Shown piece after piece: positions 16,959 to 24,701 of a stretch of DNA of 64,000 nucleotides (position 1 is the stretch's first letter; each line of letters begins with the position of its first letter). This DNA is from Nocardioides rubriscoriae (GTDB lineage Bacteria > Actinomycetota > Actinomycetes > Propionibacteriales > Nocardioidaceae), in the NCBI RefSeq assembly GCF_008087085.1, contig NZ_VIYJ01000001.1:372001-436000 (forward strand), read 5' to 3'. A program made the position numbers and the translations under genes. Below the pieces are notes generated by a model. The model worked only from the letters and a program-made list of their open reading frames with translations, was not told where the DNA came from and did not search any database.

Positions 16959-17885
16959 ATGCCTTCGCGCAAGCCCGGCGACGAGCCGGACACCGCCGCG
17001 GAGCTCCTCGGACGCTGGCAGGCGCACCACCAGGGCGGTCCGGCACCCTCACCGCCCCCACCGAACCCCGAGGACGCCTCCGGCGACACCTCGCGGGCAA
17101 CGGACGCCACCGCCGACCGTTCGCACGACCAGCCGCACCACCGTGACGGCAGCCGGACCACCGCGCCGCGGGCGGTCGCACCCCGCCACGCGGCCGCCCG
17201 GCTCGCCCCCCCACCCACCCGTCCGCCCTCCGCGCGCGGCTTCGACCAGACCGAGGCCGGCCGCGAGGTCGTCGAGGCGCTCCTGGCCGCCCCGGAGCCC
17301 GTGTCCGCGGCGGCACCCGAGCCCAACCCCGACGCCAGGCCCGACCCCACGCCCGACCCCGGGCCCGCCCGCAAGCCCGTCCCGGCGGCCACCGCGCTGC
17401 GGCGCGACCGCCGCCGCGACACCCGCCCGGACAGCGCAGCGGGCCGGTCGACCGACGTCGTGTTCCCCCCGCGCGTGGTCCTGCGCCGGGTCCTCGGGCT
17501 GCTGCTGCTCGTGCTGCTGGCCGCCACGATCCTGCTGGGCTACCTCGCCTACCGCGACCGCACGACCCTGTCCATCGGACTGGCCGGCACCCTCGTGGTC
17601 GCCACCCTCGCGACGTACGGCGTGCGCGTCGGGGCCACGCCGACCTACCTGGCGATCCGCAGCGGTCAGCTGGAGGTCGTGCGCGGGCAGCAGCGCGAGG
17701 TCTTCGACCTCACCAGCCGCTTCACGCGGATGGAGGTCGTGGGCAAGCCCGGGCGTCGCGGCTGGAAGGTGCTCATGGCCCGGTTCGGCCGTGACCCGCT
17801 GGTCATCGACTCCTCCATGGTCGACCCCGCGTCCTTCACCGCGGCGCTCGAGCGGCACCGCCCCGGCTCGACCCAGGGTTCCTGA
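16959..17885 (+). CDS. Proline-rich membrane protein of unknown function
   Basis: I do not recognise the family. The 308-residue protein has about 165 N-terminal residues that are disordered, rich in Pro, Ala, Arg and Asp, and probably cytoplasmic. Two membrane helices follow (VLGLLLLVLLAATILLGYLA, then LAGTLVVATLATYGVRVG), then about 90 residues of beta-rich sequence (TYLAIRSGQLEVVRGQQREV) that could be a PH-like fold. It stands alone, 34 bases before the thioesterase gene, with the KstR-type box in the gap. Its start is the first ATG after the divergent promoter space. Confidence 0.75.
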   Translation: MPSRKPGDEPDTAAELLGRWQAHHQGGPAPSPPPPNPEDASGDTSRATDATADRSHDQPHHRDGSRTTAPRAVAPRHAAARLAPPPTRPPSARGFDQTEAGREVVEALLAAPEPVSAAAPEPNPDARPDPTPDPGPARKPVPAATALRRDRRRDTRPDSAAGRSTDVVFPPRVVLRRVLGLLLLVLLAATILLGYLAYRDRTTLSIGLAGTLVVATLATYGVRVGATPTYLAIRSGQLEVVRGQQREVFDLTSRFTRMEVVGKPGRRGWKVLMARFGRDPLVIDSSMVDPASFTAALERHRPGSTQGS

Positions 17886-17892
17886 CCCGCCA

Positions 17893-17910
17893 CCTAGAAC
17901 GTGTTCTAGG
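17893..17910. promoter_or_regulatory. KstR-type operator
   Basis: CCTAGAAC-GT-GTTCTAGG is an 18-base perfect dyad apart from the centre. It fits the TnnAACnnGTTnnA consensus of KstR, the TetR-family repressor of cholesterol and steroid catabolism genes in mycobacteria and relatives. It ends 10 bases before the thioesterase ATG. No kstR gene lies in this window. Confidence 0.75.
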
Positions 17911-17919
17911 CTGCCCGTC

Positions 17920-18594
17920 ATGACCGGTGGCTTCACGCGCGACGACCTCTCCGAGGACGAGGTCGCCCGACGGGCCGCCCTCTACGGCCCCTTCACCGCC
18001 GCCGTGCGCGAGCTGGTCGACGTGACCATCCGTACGACGGTCGACGACGACGAGATCCGCCGTGCCCAGGCCGAGATCGAGGCGGTCACCGCCCGGCTGC
18101 GTGCCCGTCAGCTGCCCGGCGCCCTCGGTGTCAGCTACGGCCCCGACGGCCGGGGCCGGCCGTGGGGCAACACCGTGGTCGGCCTGCGCAACCCGGTCGC
18201 CCCGCCGCTGGTCACCGAGCACCACCCCAGCGCCGACGGCCGGGTGTGGTGCGACTTCCACCTCGGTGCGCCGTACGAGGGGCCCCCGGGGCTCGTGCAC
18301 GGCGGCGTGTCGGCACTGGTCCTCGACCAGATGCTCGGCGAGTCCGCCGGCGCCGGGGGCCGCCCCGGCATGACCGGCACCCTCACCTTGCGCTACCGCC
18401 AGGGCACGCCCCTCGGCGACCTGCGCGCCGAGGCCTGGATCGACCGCGTCGACGGCATCAAGACCTGGGCCAAGGGCCACCTGATCGGCCCCGACGGCGT
18501 CACCGTCGAGGCCGAAGGTGTCTTCATCCTGCCGCGGTGGGCGCGCGACCGGATCGCGGCCGGCGACGGCGACACCCCGAGGTTCTTCGAGTAG
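17920..18594 (+). CDS. PaaI/THEM4-like acyl-CoA thioesterase
   Basis: The 224-residue protein has a C-terminal hotdog domain with GLVHGGVSALVLDQMLGE and TLTLRYRQGTPLGDLRAEAWI, after an N-terminal helical region (about 1-75) containing conserved-looking EIRRAQAEIEAVTARLRARQ. It would hydrolyse an acyl-CoA in the cytoplasm. The ATG at 17920 sits just after a KstR-type operator, so the substrate may come from steroid or related side-chain degradation. That link rests on the operator alone. A long frame running upstream from 16951 is a shadow of the preceding gene. Confidence 0.85.
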   Translation: MTGGFTRDDLSEDEVARRAALYGPFTAAVRELVDVTIRTTVDDDEIRRAQAEIEAVTARLRARQLPGALGVSYGPDGRGRPWGNTVVGLRNPVAPPLVTEHHPSADGRVWCDFHLGAPYEGPPGLVHGGVSALVLDQMLGESAGAGGRPGMTGTLTLRYRQGTPLGDLRAEAWIDRVDGIKTWAKGHLIGPDGVTVEAEGVFILPRWARDRIAAGDGDTPRFFE

Positions 18595-18710
18595 GGGCGC
18601 CGGGGTCTCGGTGCCTCGGGTCGTCCGCGCGCCTAGCAACGCGGGCAGCGGCAAGCCGCGCCCTCGTCGGCGCGGACGACCGGAGACTCATACCGCCAGC
18701 CCCACCCATG

Positions 18711-18784
18711 CCACCGGGACGCTGACGCAATGACAGGGACGCTGACACAACAGCGGCCCTGTCATGGGTTCAGCGTCCCGGTGG
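18711..18784. repeat. Nested inverted repeat in a convergent intergenic gap
   Basis: CCACCGGGACGCTGA (18711-18725) is perfectly complementary to 18770-18784. Inside it, ATGACAGGG (18730-18738) pairs with CCCTGTCAT (18757-18765). GGGACGCTGA also occurs twice directly (18716 and 18736). Half of the element recurs at 34869-34922. It lies in the 480-base gap between the convergent thioesterase and ndh ends; no reading frame there looks coding. Confidence 0.85.
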
Positions 18785-18968
18785 TCAACGGTGTGACTCC
18801 TGAGGCAGGTGAGAGTCAGGCGGCCGCGCCAGCGGCGGCGGGCCGAGCCTGCGAGGCTCCGCCGCGCCGTCAGTCGATCGCGAGAGGCTCGGGGTCAAGG
18901 AGCGCACAGCGCCCACGAAGTGGCGGAGCGAAGCGACGTCCTTGACGCCGAGACGCGATCGACTACGC

Positions 18969-19039
18969 GCGGCCGCCCGACCCGGACCCCGCGAGACCCC
19001 GGGCGACAAGGCACAGCGGTGCTCCTCGACCACCGTGGG
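18969..19039. repeat. Intergenic repeat module, copy A (partial)
   Basis: 18969-18991 is identical to 34941-34963 (GCGGCCGCCCGACCCGGACCCCG split as GCGGCCGCCC + GACCCGGACCCCG). The segment CTCCTCGACCACCGTGGG at 19022-19039 recurs at 35028 and 46960. The hairpin half GGTGTGGTCTCG seen in copies B and C is missing here. Confidence 0.8.
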
Positions 19040-19074
19040 GTCACCGTCGCGGGCGAGGGCCGGAGGACGAAGCC

Positions 19075-20580
19075 TCAGGCCTTGCCGGCGCCGACCTTCG
19101 TGCCGCGCGCGCTGGAGTCGGTGAGGCGGACCTCCTCGGCGGCCTGCGCCTCGAGCTCGGTACGACGCAGGCGCTCGGCCTCGGCGTCGAGCTCGCCCGG
19201 CGCGGAGACCAGGTCGGTGGCGCCACGGCCGAGGCGGGCCAGGGCGGTGCGGCCGAAGATCTGCTGCTCGGTCGCGGTGCGCTCCGACCGGCCACGGCCC
19301 AGGAACGAGACGAACCAGTGCAGGACCGCGGTCGTCCGGTTCTTGAATCCGGTGATGTAGACGAGGTGCACGGCCAGCCACATCAGCCAGGCGATGAAGC
19401 CGGTCAGCCGGATCTTGCCGATCGTCGCGACGGCGTTGAAGCGGCTGATGGTGGCCATCGAGCCCTTGTCGAAGTACTTGAACGGCTTCTGGGCCGGCTT
19501 GCCCTTGAGCCGTCCGTCGATCTCCTTGGCGGCGTACTTGGCGCCCTGGATGGCGACCTGGGCCACGCCGGGCAGGTTGTCGAGGGCGATCATGTCGCCC
19601 ACGACGAAGACCTCGGGGTAACCGGGGAGCGTGAGGTCGGGGTTGACGCCGATGCGGCCGGCGCGGTCGAGCGGCGCACCGGTCTGCTCGCTCAGGCGCT
19701 TCGACAGCGGCGAGGCCTGGACACCGGCGGCCCACACCTTGGTGACGGCCTCGATGCGCTCCTCGCGCCCGTTCTTGAACTTGACCTGCAGGCCGCGCTC
19801 GTCGACGCCGGTGACCATCGCGCCGAGCATGACCTCGACGCCGAGGCGCTCGAGGCGCTCCTTGGTCCACAGGCCGAGCTTGCGGCCGAACGGCGGGAGC
19901 ACCTGCGGGGCGGCGTCGATGAGCACCACCCGGGCGGTGTGGGTCTCGATGGCCCGGAAGTCGCGCTTGAGGGTGCGGGTCGCGAGCTCGGCGATCTGAC
20001 CGGCCATCTCGACGCCGGTGGGGCCGGCCCCGACGACGACGAAGGTGAGCAGGTGGTCGACGTTCTCGCCGCGCGAGGCGCCGAGCTCGGCCATCTCGAA
20101 GGCCCCGAAGATGCGTCCGCGCAGCTCGAGGGCGTCGTCGATGCTCTTCATGCCGGGGGCGAACTCGGCGAAGTGGTCGTTGCCGAAGTAGGACTGGCCG
20201 GCGCCGGCGGCCACGATCAGCGAGTCGTAGTGGTTGACCGTCGTACGGCCGAGCACGTGCGAGGTGACGGTGCGCGCCTCGAGGTCGATGTCGGTGACCT
20301 CGCCCAGCAGGACCCGGGCGTTCTTCTGCTTGGCCAGGACCTCCCGGGTCGGCGGCGCGATCTCGCCCTCGGACAGGATGCCGGTCGCGACCTGGTAGAG
20401 CAGCGGCTGGAAGAGGTGGTGGGTGGTCTTGGCCACCATGGTGATGTCGACGTCGGCGCGCTTGAGGGCCTTGGTCCCGAACAGACCGCCGAAGCCCGAG
20501 CCCACCACCACGACGCGGTGGCGCGTGCTGTCGGGCTGGTCGTCGGACCGGGGGGTCTCGTTGCTGGTGCTGGTCGACAT
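19075..20580 (-). CDS. ndh: Type II NADH dehydrogenase (NDH-2)
   Basis: The 501-residue membrane-associated flavoprotein oxidises NADH and reduces menaquinone without pumping protons. It has two dinucleotide folds, VVVVGSGFGGLFGTKALKRA for FAD and FVVVGAGPTGVEMAG for NADH, and an FAD motif FVVGDMIALD. C-terminal hydrophobic helices (FIAWLMWLAVHLVYITGF) would anchor it, and an extra acidic tail of about 60 residues follows. I chose the ATG at 20580, which has GGAG six bases upstream, rather than the ATG at 20592. Confidence 0.95.
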   Translation of the reverse strand: MSTSTSNETPRSDDQPDSTRHRVVVVGSGFGGLFGTKALKRADVDITMVAKTTHHLFQPLLYQVATGILSEGEIAPPTREVLAKQKNARVLLGEVTDIDLEARTVTSHVLGRTTVNHYDSLIVAAGAGQSYFGNDHFAEFAPGMKSIDDALELRGRIFGAFEMAELGASRGENVDHLLTFVVVGAGPTGVEMAGQIAELATRTLKRDFRAIETHTARVVLIDAAPQVLPPFGRKLGLWTKERLERLGVEVMLGAMVTGVDERGLQVKFKNGREERIEAVTKVWAAGVQASPLSKRLSEQTGAPLDRAGRIGVNPDLTLPGYPEVFVVGDMIALDNLPGVAQVAIQGAKYAAKEIDGRLKGKPAQKPFKYFDKGSMATISRFNAVATIGKIRLTGFIAWLMWLAVHLVYITGFKNRTTAVLHWFVSFLGRGRSERTATEQQIFGRTALARLGRGATDLVSAPGELDAEAERLRRTELEAQAAEEVRLTDSSARGTKVGAGKA

Positions 20581-20815
20581 CTGACGCTCCATCTAGGGTG
20601 CGGACTGCCTTTCGAGCATAGTGTTCCGCCTCACGGCCCGAGACGCCCAGCCCGCGGGCGCGTCGGGTGCGTCACAAGGCCCCGGGTGGAACAATCTTTC
20701 CGGCTCGCGTTTGCTCCGGACTCGGTCGGGTACACGAGTCGGGATCGGCCCGAGGTGGGTCGTTCTCCCCCCCCACGTCCTGCCCGCCACTTTCGCCGAC
20801 GTCCGGAGACCGCTC

Positions 20816-21832
20816 GTGCCGCTGAACAGGCCCGCCCTGTCACTGGGCACCGGCCCGCGCGGGGTCCAGCACGCCCGGCGCTGGGTCGTAGCGACGTTCC
20901 GCGACATCGACCGCGACGACCTGGTCGAGTGCGCGGAGATGGCCGTCTCCGAGCTGGTCACCAACGCACTGCTCCACGGCGCACCGCCCATCCAGGTGCG
21001 GGTGCGCGGCACCCGCGAGCACCCCCGGGTCGAGGTCAGCGACGGGTCGCAGGAGCCGCCCGCCCTGCCGTCGTACCCGCCCGACCTCGCCGCGATCGAC
21101 GACTTCCACCTCGACGGGCTCGACGACATGCTGCTCACCTTCGGCCGCGGCCTGAGCATCGTGGCCCGCGCCTCCGACGCCTGGGGCGCCGAGATCGAGG
21201 ACGACGGCAAGACCGTGTGGTTCACCCCGTCGTCGCAGTTCTCCGAGGACGCCGGCACTCCCGGGATCGTCACCGGCACCCCCGGCGCGAGCGAGCCGAC
21301 CGGCGAGCACCCCGCCGACCCCGAGCGGTTCCGGCTGCTCGGGGTGCCGGTGCGCGACTACGTCTCCTTCCACAACCACTTCCGCGAGCTGCGCCGTGAG
21401 GTGCGGCTGCTCGCGATGGCCAACGAGGACGACTACCCGCTGGCGCGCGACCTGGCCGAGGTGTTCACCCGGCTCGGCCGGCCCCTGACCCTGGGCACCG
21501 TGCGCGACGAGGTCGACCGCGCCCAGTCCCGAGGGCAGTCGTCCACCGACCTCGACGTGCTGATGGGTCGTGACGAGGCCCGGGGCATCGCCCGCTTCAT
21601 CGACCTGCTCGCCCTCACCGACGCCTTCGCGCGCGAGGAGAAGATGCTGGCGCTGGCCCGCAGCGCCCGGCAGGTCGCCTTCCAGACGTGGCTGCTCGGC
21701 GAGCTGGTCCACCAGGCCGAGGGCGCCGAACCGCTGCCGTGGAGCGAGCCGGCCGAGGCCCGTGACCGTGACCGTGACACCGGCACCGGCACCGGCACCA
21801 CCACCGCCACCCGCCGCGCCAGCGTCTCGTGA
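20816..21832 (+). CDS. RsbW-like HATPase protein with an extra helical domain
   Basis: The 338-residue protein starts with a HATPase_c_2 domain (N box AEMAVSELVTNALLHG near residue 45, then RGLSIVARASDAWG), as in anti-sigma-factor kinases. After about residue 170 comes an unfamiliar helical domain (YVSFHNHFRELRREVRLLAM; FTRLGRPLTL; FAREEKMLALARSARQVAFQ) and a low-complexity tail of Asp-Arg and Thr-Gly repeats. GGAG precedes the GTG at 20816. Its stop overlaps the start of crcB (GTGA). A role as a stress-regulatory switch is inferred; no sigma factor or anti-anti-sigma gene is adjacent. Confidence 0.8.
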   Translation: MPLNRPALSLGTGPRGVQHARRWVVATFRDIDRDDLVECAEMAVSELVTNALLHGAPPIQVRVRGTREHPRVEVSDGSQEPPALPSYPPDLAAIDDFHLDGLDDMLLTFGRGLSIVARASDAWGAEIEDDGKTVWFTPSSQFSEDAGTPGIVTGTPGASEPTGEHPADPERFRLLGVPVRDYVSFHNHFRELRREVRLLAMANEDDYPLARDLAEVFTRLGRPLTLGTVRDEVDRAQSRGQSSTDLDVLMGRDEARGIARFIDLLALTDAFAREEKMLALARSARQVAFQTWLLGELVHQAEGAEPLPWSEPAEARDRDRDTGTGTGTTTATRRASVS

Positions 21833-22221
21833 GGGCCAGCGCCGCGCTCTGCGCGTGCGTGGCGGCCGGCGGTGCGGTCGGTGCGGTGCTGCGGTGGTCG
21901 GCGGGCGAGGTCGTGCCCGATGGCTCGGGCTTCCCGTGGACGACCTTCGCCATCAACGTCTCGGGCGCCCTGCTCCTCGCCCTGCTGCAGGGCCTCGCGC
22001 TCGTGCGCCGCTCCCCCGCCTGGGGCGCGGCGCTGGGCCCCGGCCTGCTCGGCGGCTACACCACGCTGTCGGCCTACAGCGAGCAGGCGCGCGCCCTGCT
22101 CGACGACGGCCGGGTCCCGCTCGCCGCGGCCTACGTCCTCGGCACCCTCCTGGCCTGCCTGGTCGCCGTGGCCCTCGCCGACACCCTCACGTCGCGCCGC
22201 GAGCCGGTCGACGCCCCATGA
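21829..22221 (+). CDS. crcB: Fluoride channel subunit CrcB/FluC (first)
   Basis: The 130-residue protein has four membrane helices and the FluC hallmarks GAVLRW, TFAINVSGALLLALL and GGYTTLSAYS. FluC proteins form dual-topology dimers that export fluoride. Actinobacteria often encode two adjacent, oppositely oriented paralogs that form a heterodimer, as here. The GTG overlaps the stop of the HATPase gene and its own stop overlaps the second crcB (ATGA). Confidence 0.93.
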   Translation: MRASAALCACVAAGGAVGAVLRWSAGEVVPDGSGFPWTTFAINVSGALLLALLQGLALVRRSPAWGAALGPGLLGGYTTLSAYSEQARALLDDGRVPLAAAYVLGTLLACLVAVALADTLTSRREPVDAP

Positions 22222-22538
22222 CCGTCCTGCTCGTGGCCCTCGGCGCAGCCGTGGGCGCGCCGCTGCGGTTCGTCGTGGCGACCTGGCTCGACGACGAGGT
22301 CCCGTGGGGCACGCTCACGGTCAACGTCGTGGGCTCGTTCGTGCTCGGGCTGCTCGTCGCCCTCTCCGTCGACGCCGACGCCTACGCCCTGCTCGGGGTC
22401 GGCTTCTGCGGCGGCCTGACCACCTACTCGTCCTTCGCGGTGCAGACCGCCCGCCTCGGACGCCGCGGGACGGCGTACGCCGCCGCCACGATCGTCGTGT
22501 CGGTCGCGGCCGCCGCACTCGGCTACACCGTCGGCTGA
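22218..22538 (+). CDS. crcB: Fluoride channel subunit CrcB/FluC (second)
   Basis: The 106-residue partner has GAPLRFVVATW, GTLTVNVVGSFVLGLL and CGGLTTYSSFAVQ, which match the FluC pore motifs (the Asn in TVN and the GGxTTxS loop). It is shorter than the first copy, mainly in the C-terminal tail. The 4-base overlap suggests equal expression for a heterodimer. No fluoride riboswitch is visible before the operon. Confidence 0.93.
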   Translation: MTVLLVALGAAVGAPLRFVVATWLDDEVPWGTLTVNVVGSFVLGLLVALSVDADAYALLGVGFCGGLTTYSSFAVQTARLGRRGTAYAAATIVVSVAAAALGYTVG

Positions 22539-22560
22539 GGCTCGAGGCACCAGGGTCGGC

Positions 22561-22911
22561 TCAGCCGTAGCCGAGCTCGTGCAGCCGGTCGTCGTCGATG
22601 CCGAAGTGGTGCGCCACCTCGTGCACGACGGTGACCCGCACCTCCTCCTCGAGCTGGGCCGCGTCGTCGCAGTAGTCGAGCAGGGGCTTGCGGAAGACGA
22701 AGATCCGGTCGGGCAGGGCACCGCCCCACATGTCGTTGCGCTCGGTCAGCGCGACGCCGACGTAGAGGCCGAGGAGGTCGGCAGGCTCGTCGGGCGGCGG
22801 CTCGTCCTCGACCAGGACCACGACGTTGTGCACGTGGGAGGCGAGCTCGTCGGGGATCTGGTCGAGGGCGCGGTCGACCAGGGCCTCGAAGGCGTCGCGC
22901 TCCATCTGCAT
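22561..22911 (-). CDS. Small zincin-like metallopeptidase family protein
   Basis: The 116-residue protein carries HEVAHHFGIDDDRLHELGYG at its C-terminus, an HExxH zinc motif of the minimal metallopeptidase (MMP-like) family common in actinobacteria. The rest is a compact alpha/beta domain (FEALVDRALDQIPDEL; LLGLYVGVALTERN). It has no signal peptide, so it acts in the cytoplasm if active. The start is uncertain: ATG at 22911, ATG at 22905 and GTG at 22917 are all possible, and none has a clear ribosome site. The substrate is unknown. Confidence 0.85.
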   Translation of the reverse strand: MQMERDAFEALVDRALDQIPDELASHVHNVVVLVEDEPPPDEPADLLGLYVGVALTERNDMWGGALPDRIFVFRKPLLDYCDDAAQLEEEVRVTVVHEVAHHFGIDDDRLHELGYG

Positions 22912-22968
22912 CGGCACGACGCCATCGTGCCCGCACCGGTCAACCCTCGGCGCGTCGGCGCAGGCGCG

Positions 22969-23009
22969 CGAAGGGCCCTGGCCGGCGTGTGCCGGGCCAG
23001 GGCCCTTCG
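22969..23009 (-). terminator. Strong hairpin after tRNA-Asp
   Basis: A perfect 15-bp stem (CGAAGGGCCCTGGCC with 22995-23009) encloses an 11-base loop, eight bases past the tRNA-Asp 3' end in the direction of transcription. No U-tract follows, as is common in high-GC actinobacteria. Confidence 0.75.
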
Positions 23010-23017
23010 TTGCTGTG

Positions 23018-23091
23018 CGACCCCGACGGGACTCGAACCCGCGGCCTCCGCCGTGACAGGGCGGCGCGCTAACCAACTGCGCTACGGGGCC
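23018..23091 (-). tRNA. tRNA-Asp (anticodon GTC)
   Basis: The cloverleaf has acceptor GGCCCCG/CGGGGTC, anticodon arm CCGCC-CTGTCAC-GGCGG and T-arm GCGGG-TTCGAGT-CCCGT. The discriminator is G, and CCA is not encoded. It is read in the same direction as tRNA-Glu 120 bases upstream. Confidence 0.96.
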
Positions 23092-23143
23092 TTGCTGGAC
23101 GTGCGTGGTGAAGCGTGGGAACTCTAACGCACGCCCACCGCGA

Positions 23144-23170
23144 GCACCCAATCGGATGGCGATCGGGTGC
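23144..23170. repeat. Hairpin between tRNA-Glu and tRNA-Asp
   Basis: GCACCCAATCG and CGATCGGGTGC pair (10 of 11) around GATGG. The right arm is partly repeated directly at 23171-23181 (CGATCGGGTGC). It may separate or process the two tRNA transcripts; function is not shown. Confidence 0.5.
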
Positions 23171-23211
23171 CGATCGGGTGCGCGACGACGAAGAGGACGA
23201 CGGTGATGTGG

Positions 23212-23284
23212 CACCCCCAACGGGATTCGAACCCGTGCTACCGCCGTGAAAGGGCGGGGTCCTGGGCCGCTAGACGATGGGGGC
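23212..23284 (-). tRNA. tRNA-Glu (anticodon TTC)
   Basis: The cloverleaf has acceptor GCCCCCA/TGGGGGT, anticodon arm CCGCC-CTTTCAC-GGCGG and T-arm ACGGG-TTCGAAT-CCCGT. The discriminator is G, and CCA is not encoded. It is divergent from the TerD gene 122 bases away. Confidence 0.96.
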
Positions 23285-23406
23285 CGGACTGCCCGACCAT
23301 CGTAGTGGGCGGCCACGCGATCCCTCACACGCGTTCGGGCTTCGCCGGTAGGTTGGCCCGACCCACCCCACCCCAGGGCTCCGACACGAGCGAGGACCAC
23401 GCACGC

Positions 23407-24690
23407 ATGATCCAGCTGACCAAGGGCACCAACGCACCGCTCGACGCGACGCAGGTGACGGTGACGGTCGACATCAACGCCACCGCCGACCTGTCCGCCC
23501 TCCTGCTCGCCGCCGGCGGCAAGGTGCGCACCGAGGACGACTTCGTGTTCTACAACGCCCCCCACGGCCCCGGGGTGCAGTGCCGGCCGCCGGCCGGTGG
23601 CGCCGGCTGGCAGGTCACCGTCGACCTCGCCGCCGTGCCCGCCGACGTCGAGATCGTGCGCCTGGTGACCTCCCTCGACGACGGGGGCAGGACCTTCGGC
23701 CAGGTCGGTCAGCCGGTCGCCCGCGTCGCCGACGCCTCCGGCACGCCCCTGGTCGAGTTCGCGATGACCGACCTGTCGTCGGAGATCATCGTGATGCCGC
23801 TGGAGATCTACCGCCGCCAGGGCGCCTGGAAGGTCCGCGCCGTCGGCCAGGGCTACGCCGGCGGGCTCGCCGCGCTGCTCAAGGACCACGGCATCGACGC
23901 CACCGACGAGCCCACCCCCGGCGCCAGCACCCCGCCGCCCCCGCGGCCCTCCGCGGCCCCCACGTCCACCCCCGTGCCGCCGCCCCCGCCGGCCTACCCG
24001 ACCCCGTCCTCGACGCCCGCGCCGCCGCCGCCCCCGCCCCCGGGCTACCAGGCCTCCACGCCGGCTCCGCCGCCGCCCGCCCCGAGCACGGGTGGCGTCA
24101 ACCTGACCAAGGGCCGTCCGGTCAACCTCACCAAGGGCCAGAGCGTCAACCTGGTCAAGGACGGCAACCAGAAGCTCACGATGGTGCGGATGGGCCTGGG
24201 CTGGGACGCCATCAAGAAGGGCGGCTTCTTCGGCAGCCGTGAGGTCGACGTCGACCTCGACGCCTCCGCGGTCCTCTTCGCCGGCGGCCAGGTCGCCGAC
24301 CTGGCGTTCTACAACAACCTCACCACCAAGGACGGCTCCATCCAGCACATGGGTGACAACCGCACCGGTGAGGGCGACGGCGACGACGAGGTGGTCGCGG
24401 TCGACCTGACCCGGGTGCCCGTCCACGTCGACACCGTCTTCTTCATCGTCACCAGCTACCAGGGCCAGACGTTCGAGCAGATCCAGAACGCCTTCTGCCG
24501 GCTCATCGACCACCAGGACGGCGAGCTCGCGCGCTACACGCTGACCGGCGGCATGCCCTTCACCGGCATGGTGATGGCCAAGATCAGCCGCACGCCCAGC
24601 GGCTGGCAGTTCACCGCCATCGGTGACGGCATCAACGCCAAGACGCCCCTCGACGCGCTGCCCCAGCTCGACCGCTACCTCTCCAAGTAG
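23407..24690 (+). CDS. Double TerD-domain protein with a proline-rich linker
   Basis: The 427-residue protein has a TerD-like domain at 1-165 and a second, complete TerD domain at about 240-425. A Pro/Ala/Ser linker and a short duplicated NLTKG motif separate them. The C-terminal domain keeps the acidic calcium-binding loop (GDNRTGEGDGDDE) and FYNN signature. The N-terminal domain lacks that loop, so it is probably structural or a divergent ligand binder. TerD proteins belong to tellurite/stress systems at the membrane face. The ATG at 23407 begins the canonical MIQLTKG; the frame upstream crosses tRNA-Glu. It forms an operon with the next gene. Confidence 0.9.
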   Translation: MIQLTKGTNAPLDATQVTVTVDINATADLSALLLAAGGKVRTEDDFVFYNAPHGPGVQCRPPAGGAGWQVTVDLAAVPADVEIVRLVTSLDDGGRTFGQVGQPVARVADASGTPLVEFAMTDLSSEIIVMPLEIYRRQGAWKVRAVGQGYAGGLAALLKDHGIDATDEPTPGASTPPPPRPSAAPTSTPVPPPPPAYPTPSSTPAPPPPPPPGYQASTPAPPPPAPSTGGVNLTKGRPVNLTKGQSVNLVKDGNQKLTMVRMGLGWDAIKKGGFFGSREVDVDLDASAVLFAGGQVADLAFYNNLTTKDGSIQHMGDNRTGEGDGDDEVVAVDLTRVPVHVDTVFFIVTSYQGQTFEQIQNAFCRLIDHQDGELARYTLTGGMPFTGMVMAKISRTPSGWQFTAIGDGINAKTPLDALPQLDRYLSK

Positions 24691-24701
24691 CCCGACCCGC
24701 C

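Noticed and set aside
16951..18594. 547-codon plus-strand frame ending in the thioesterase
   Set aside because: Its first two thirds are a shadow of the proline-rich membrane protein. The operator and ATG at 17920 define the real gene.
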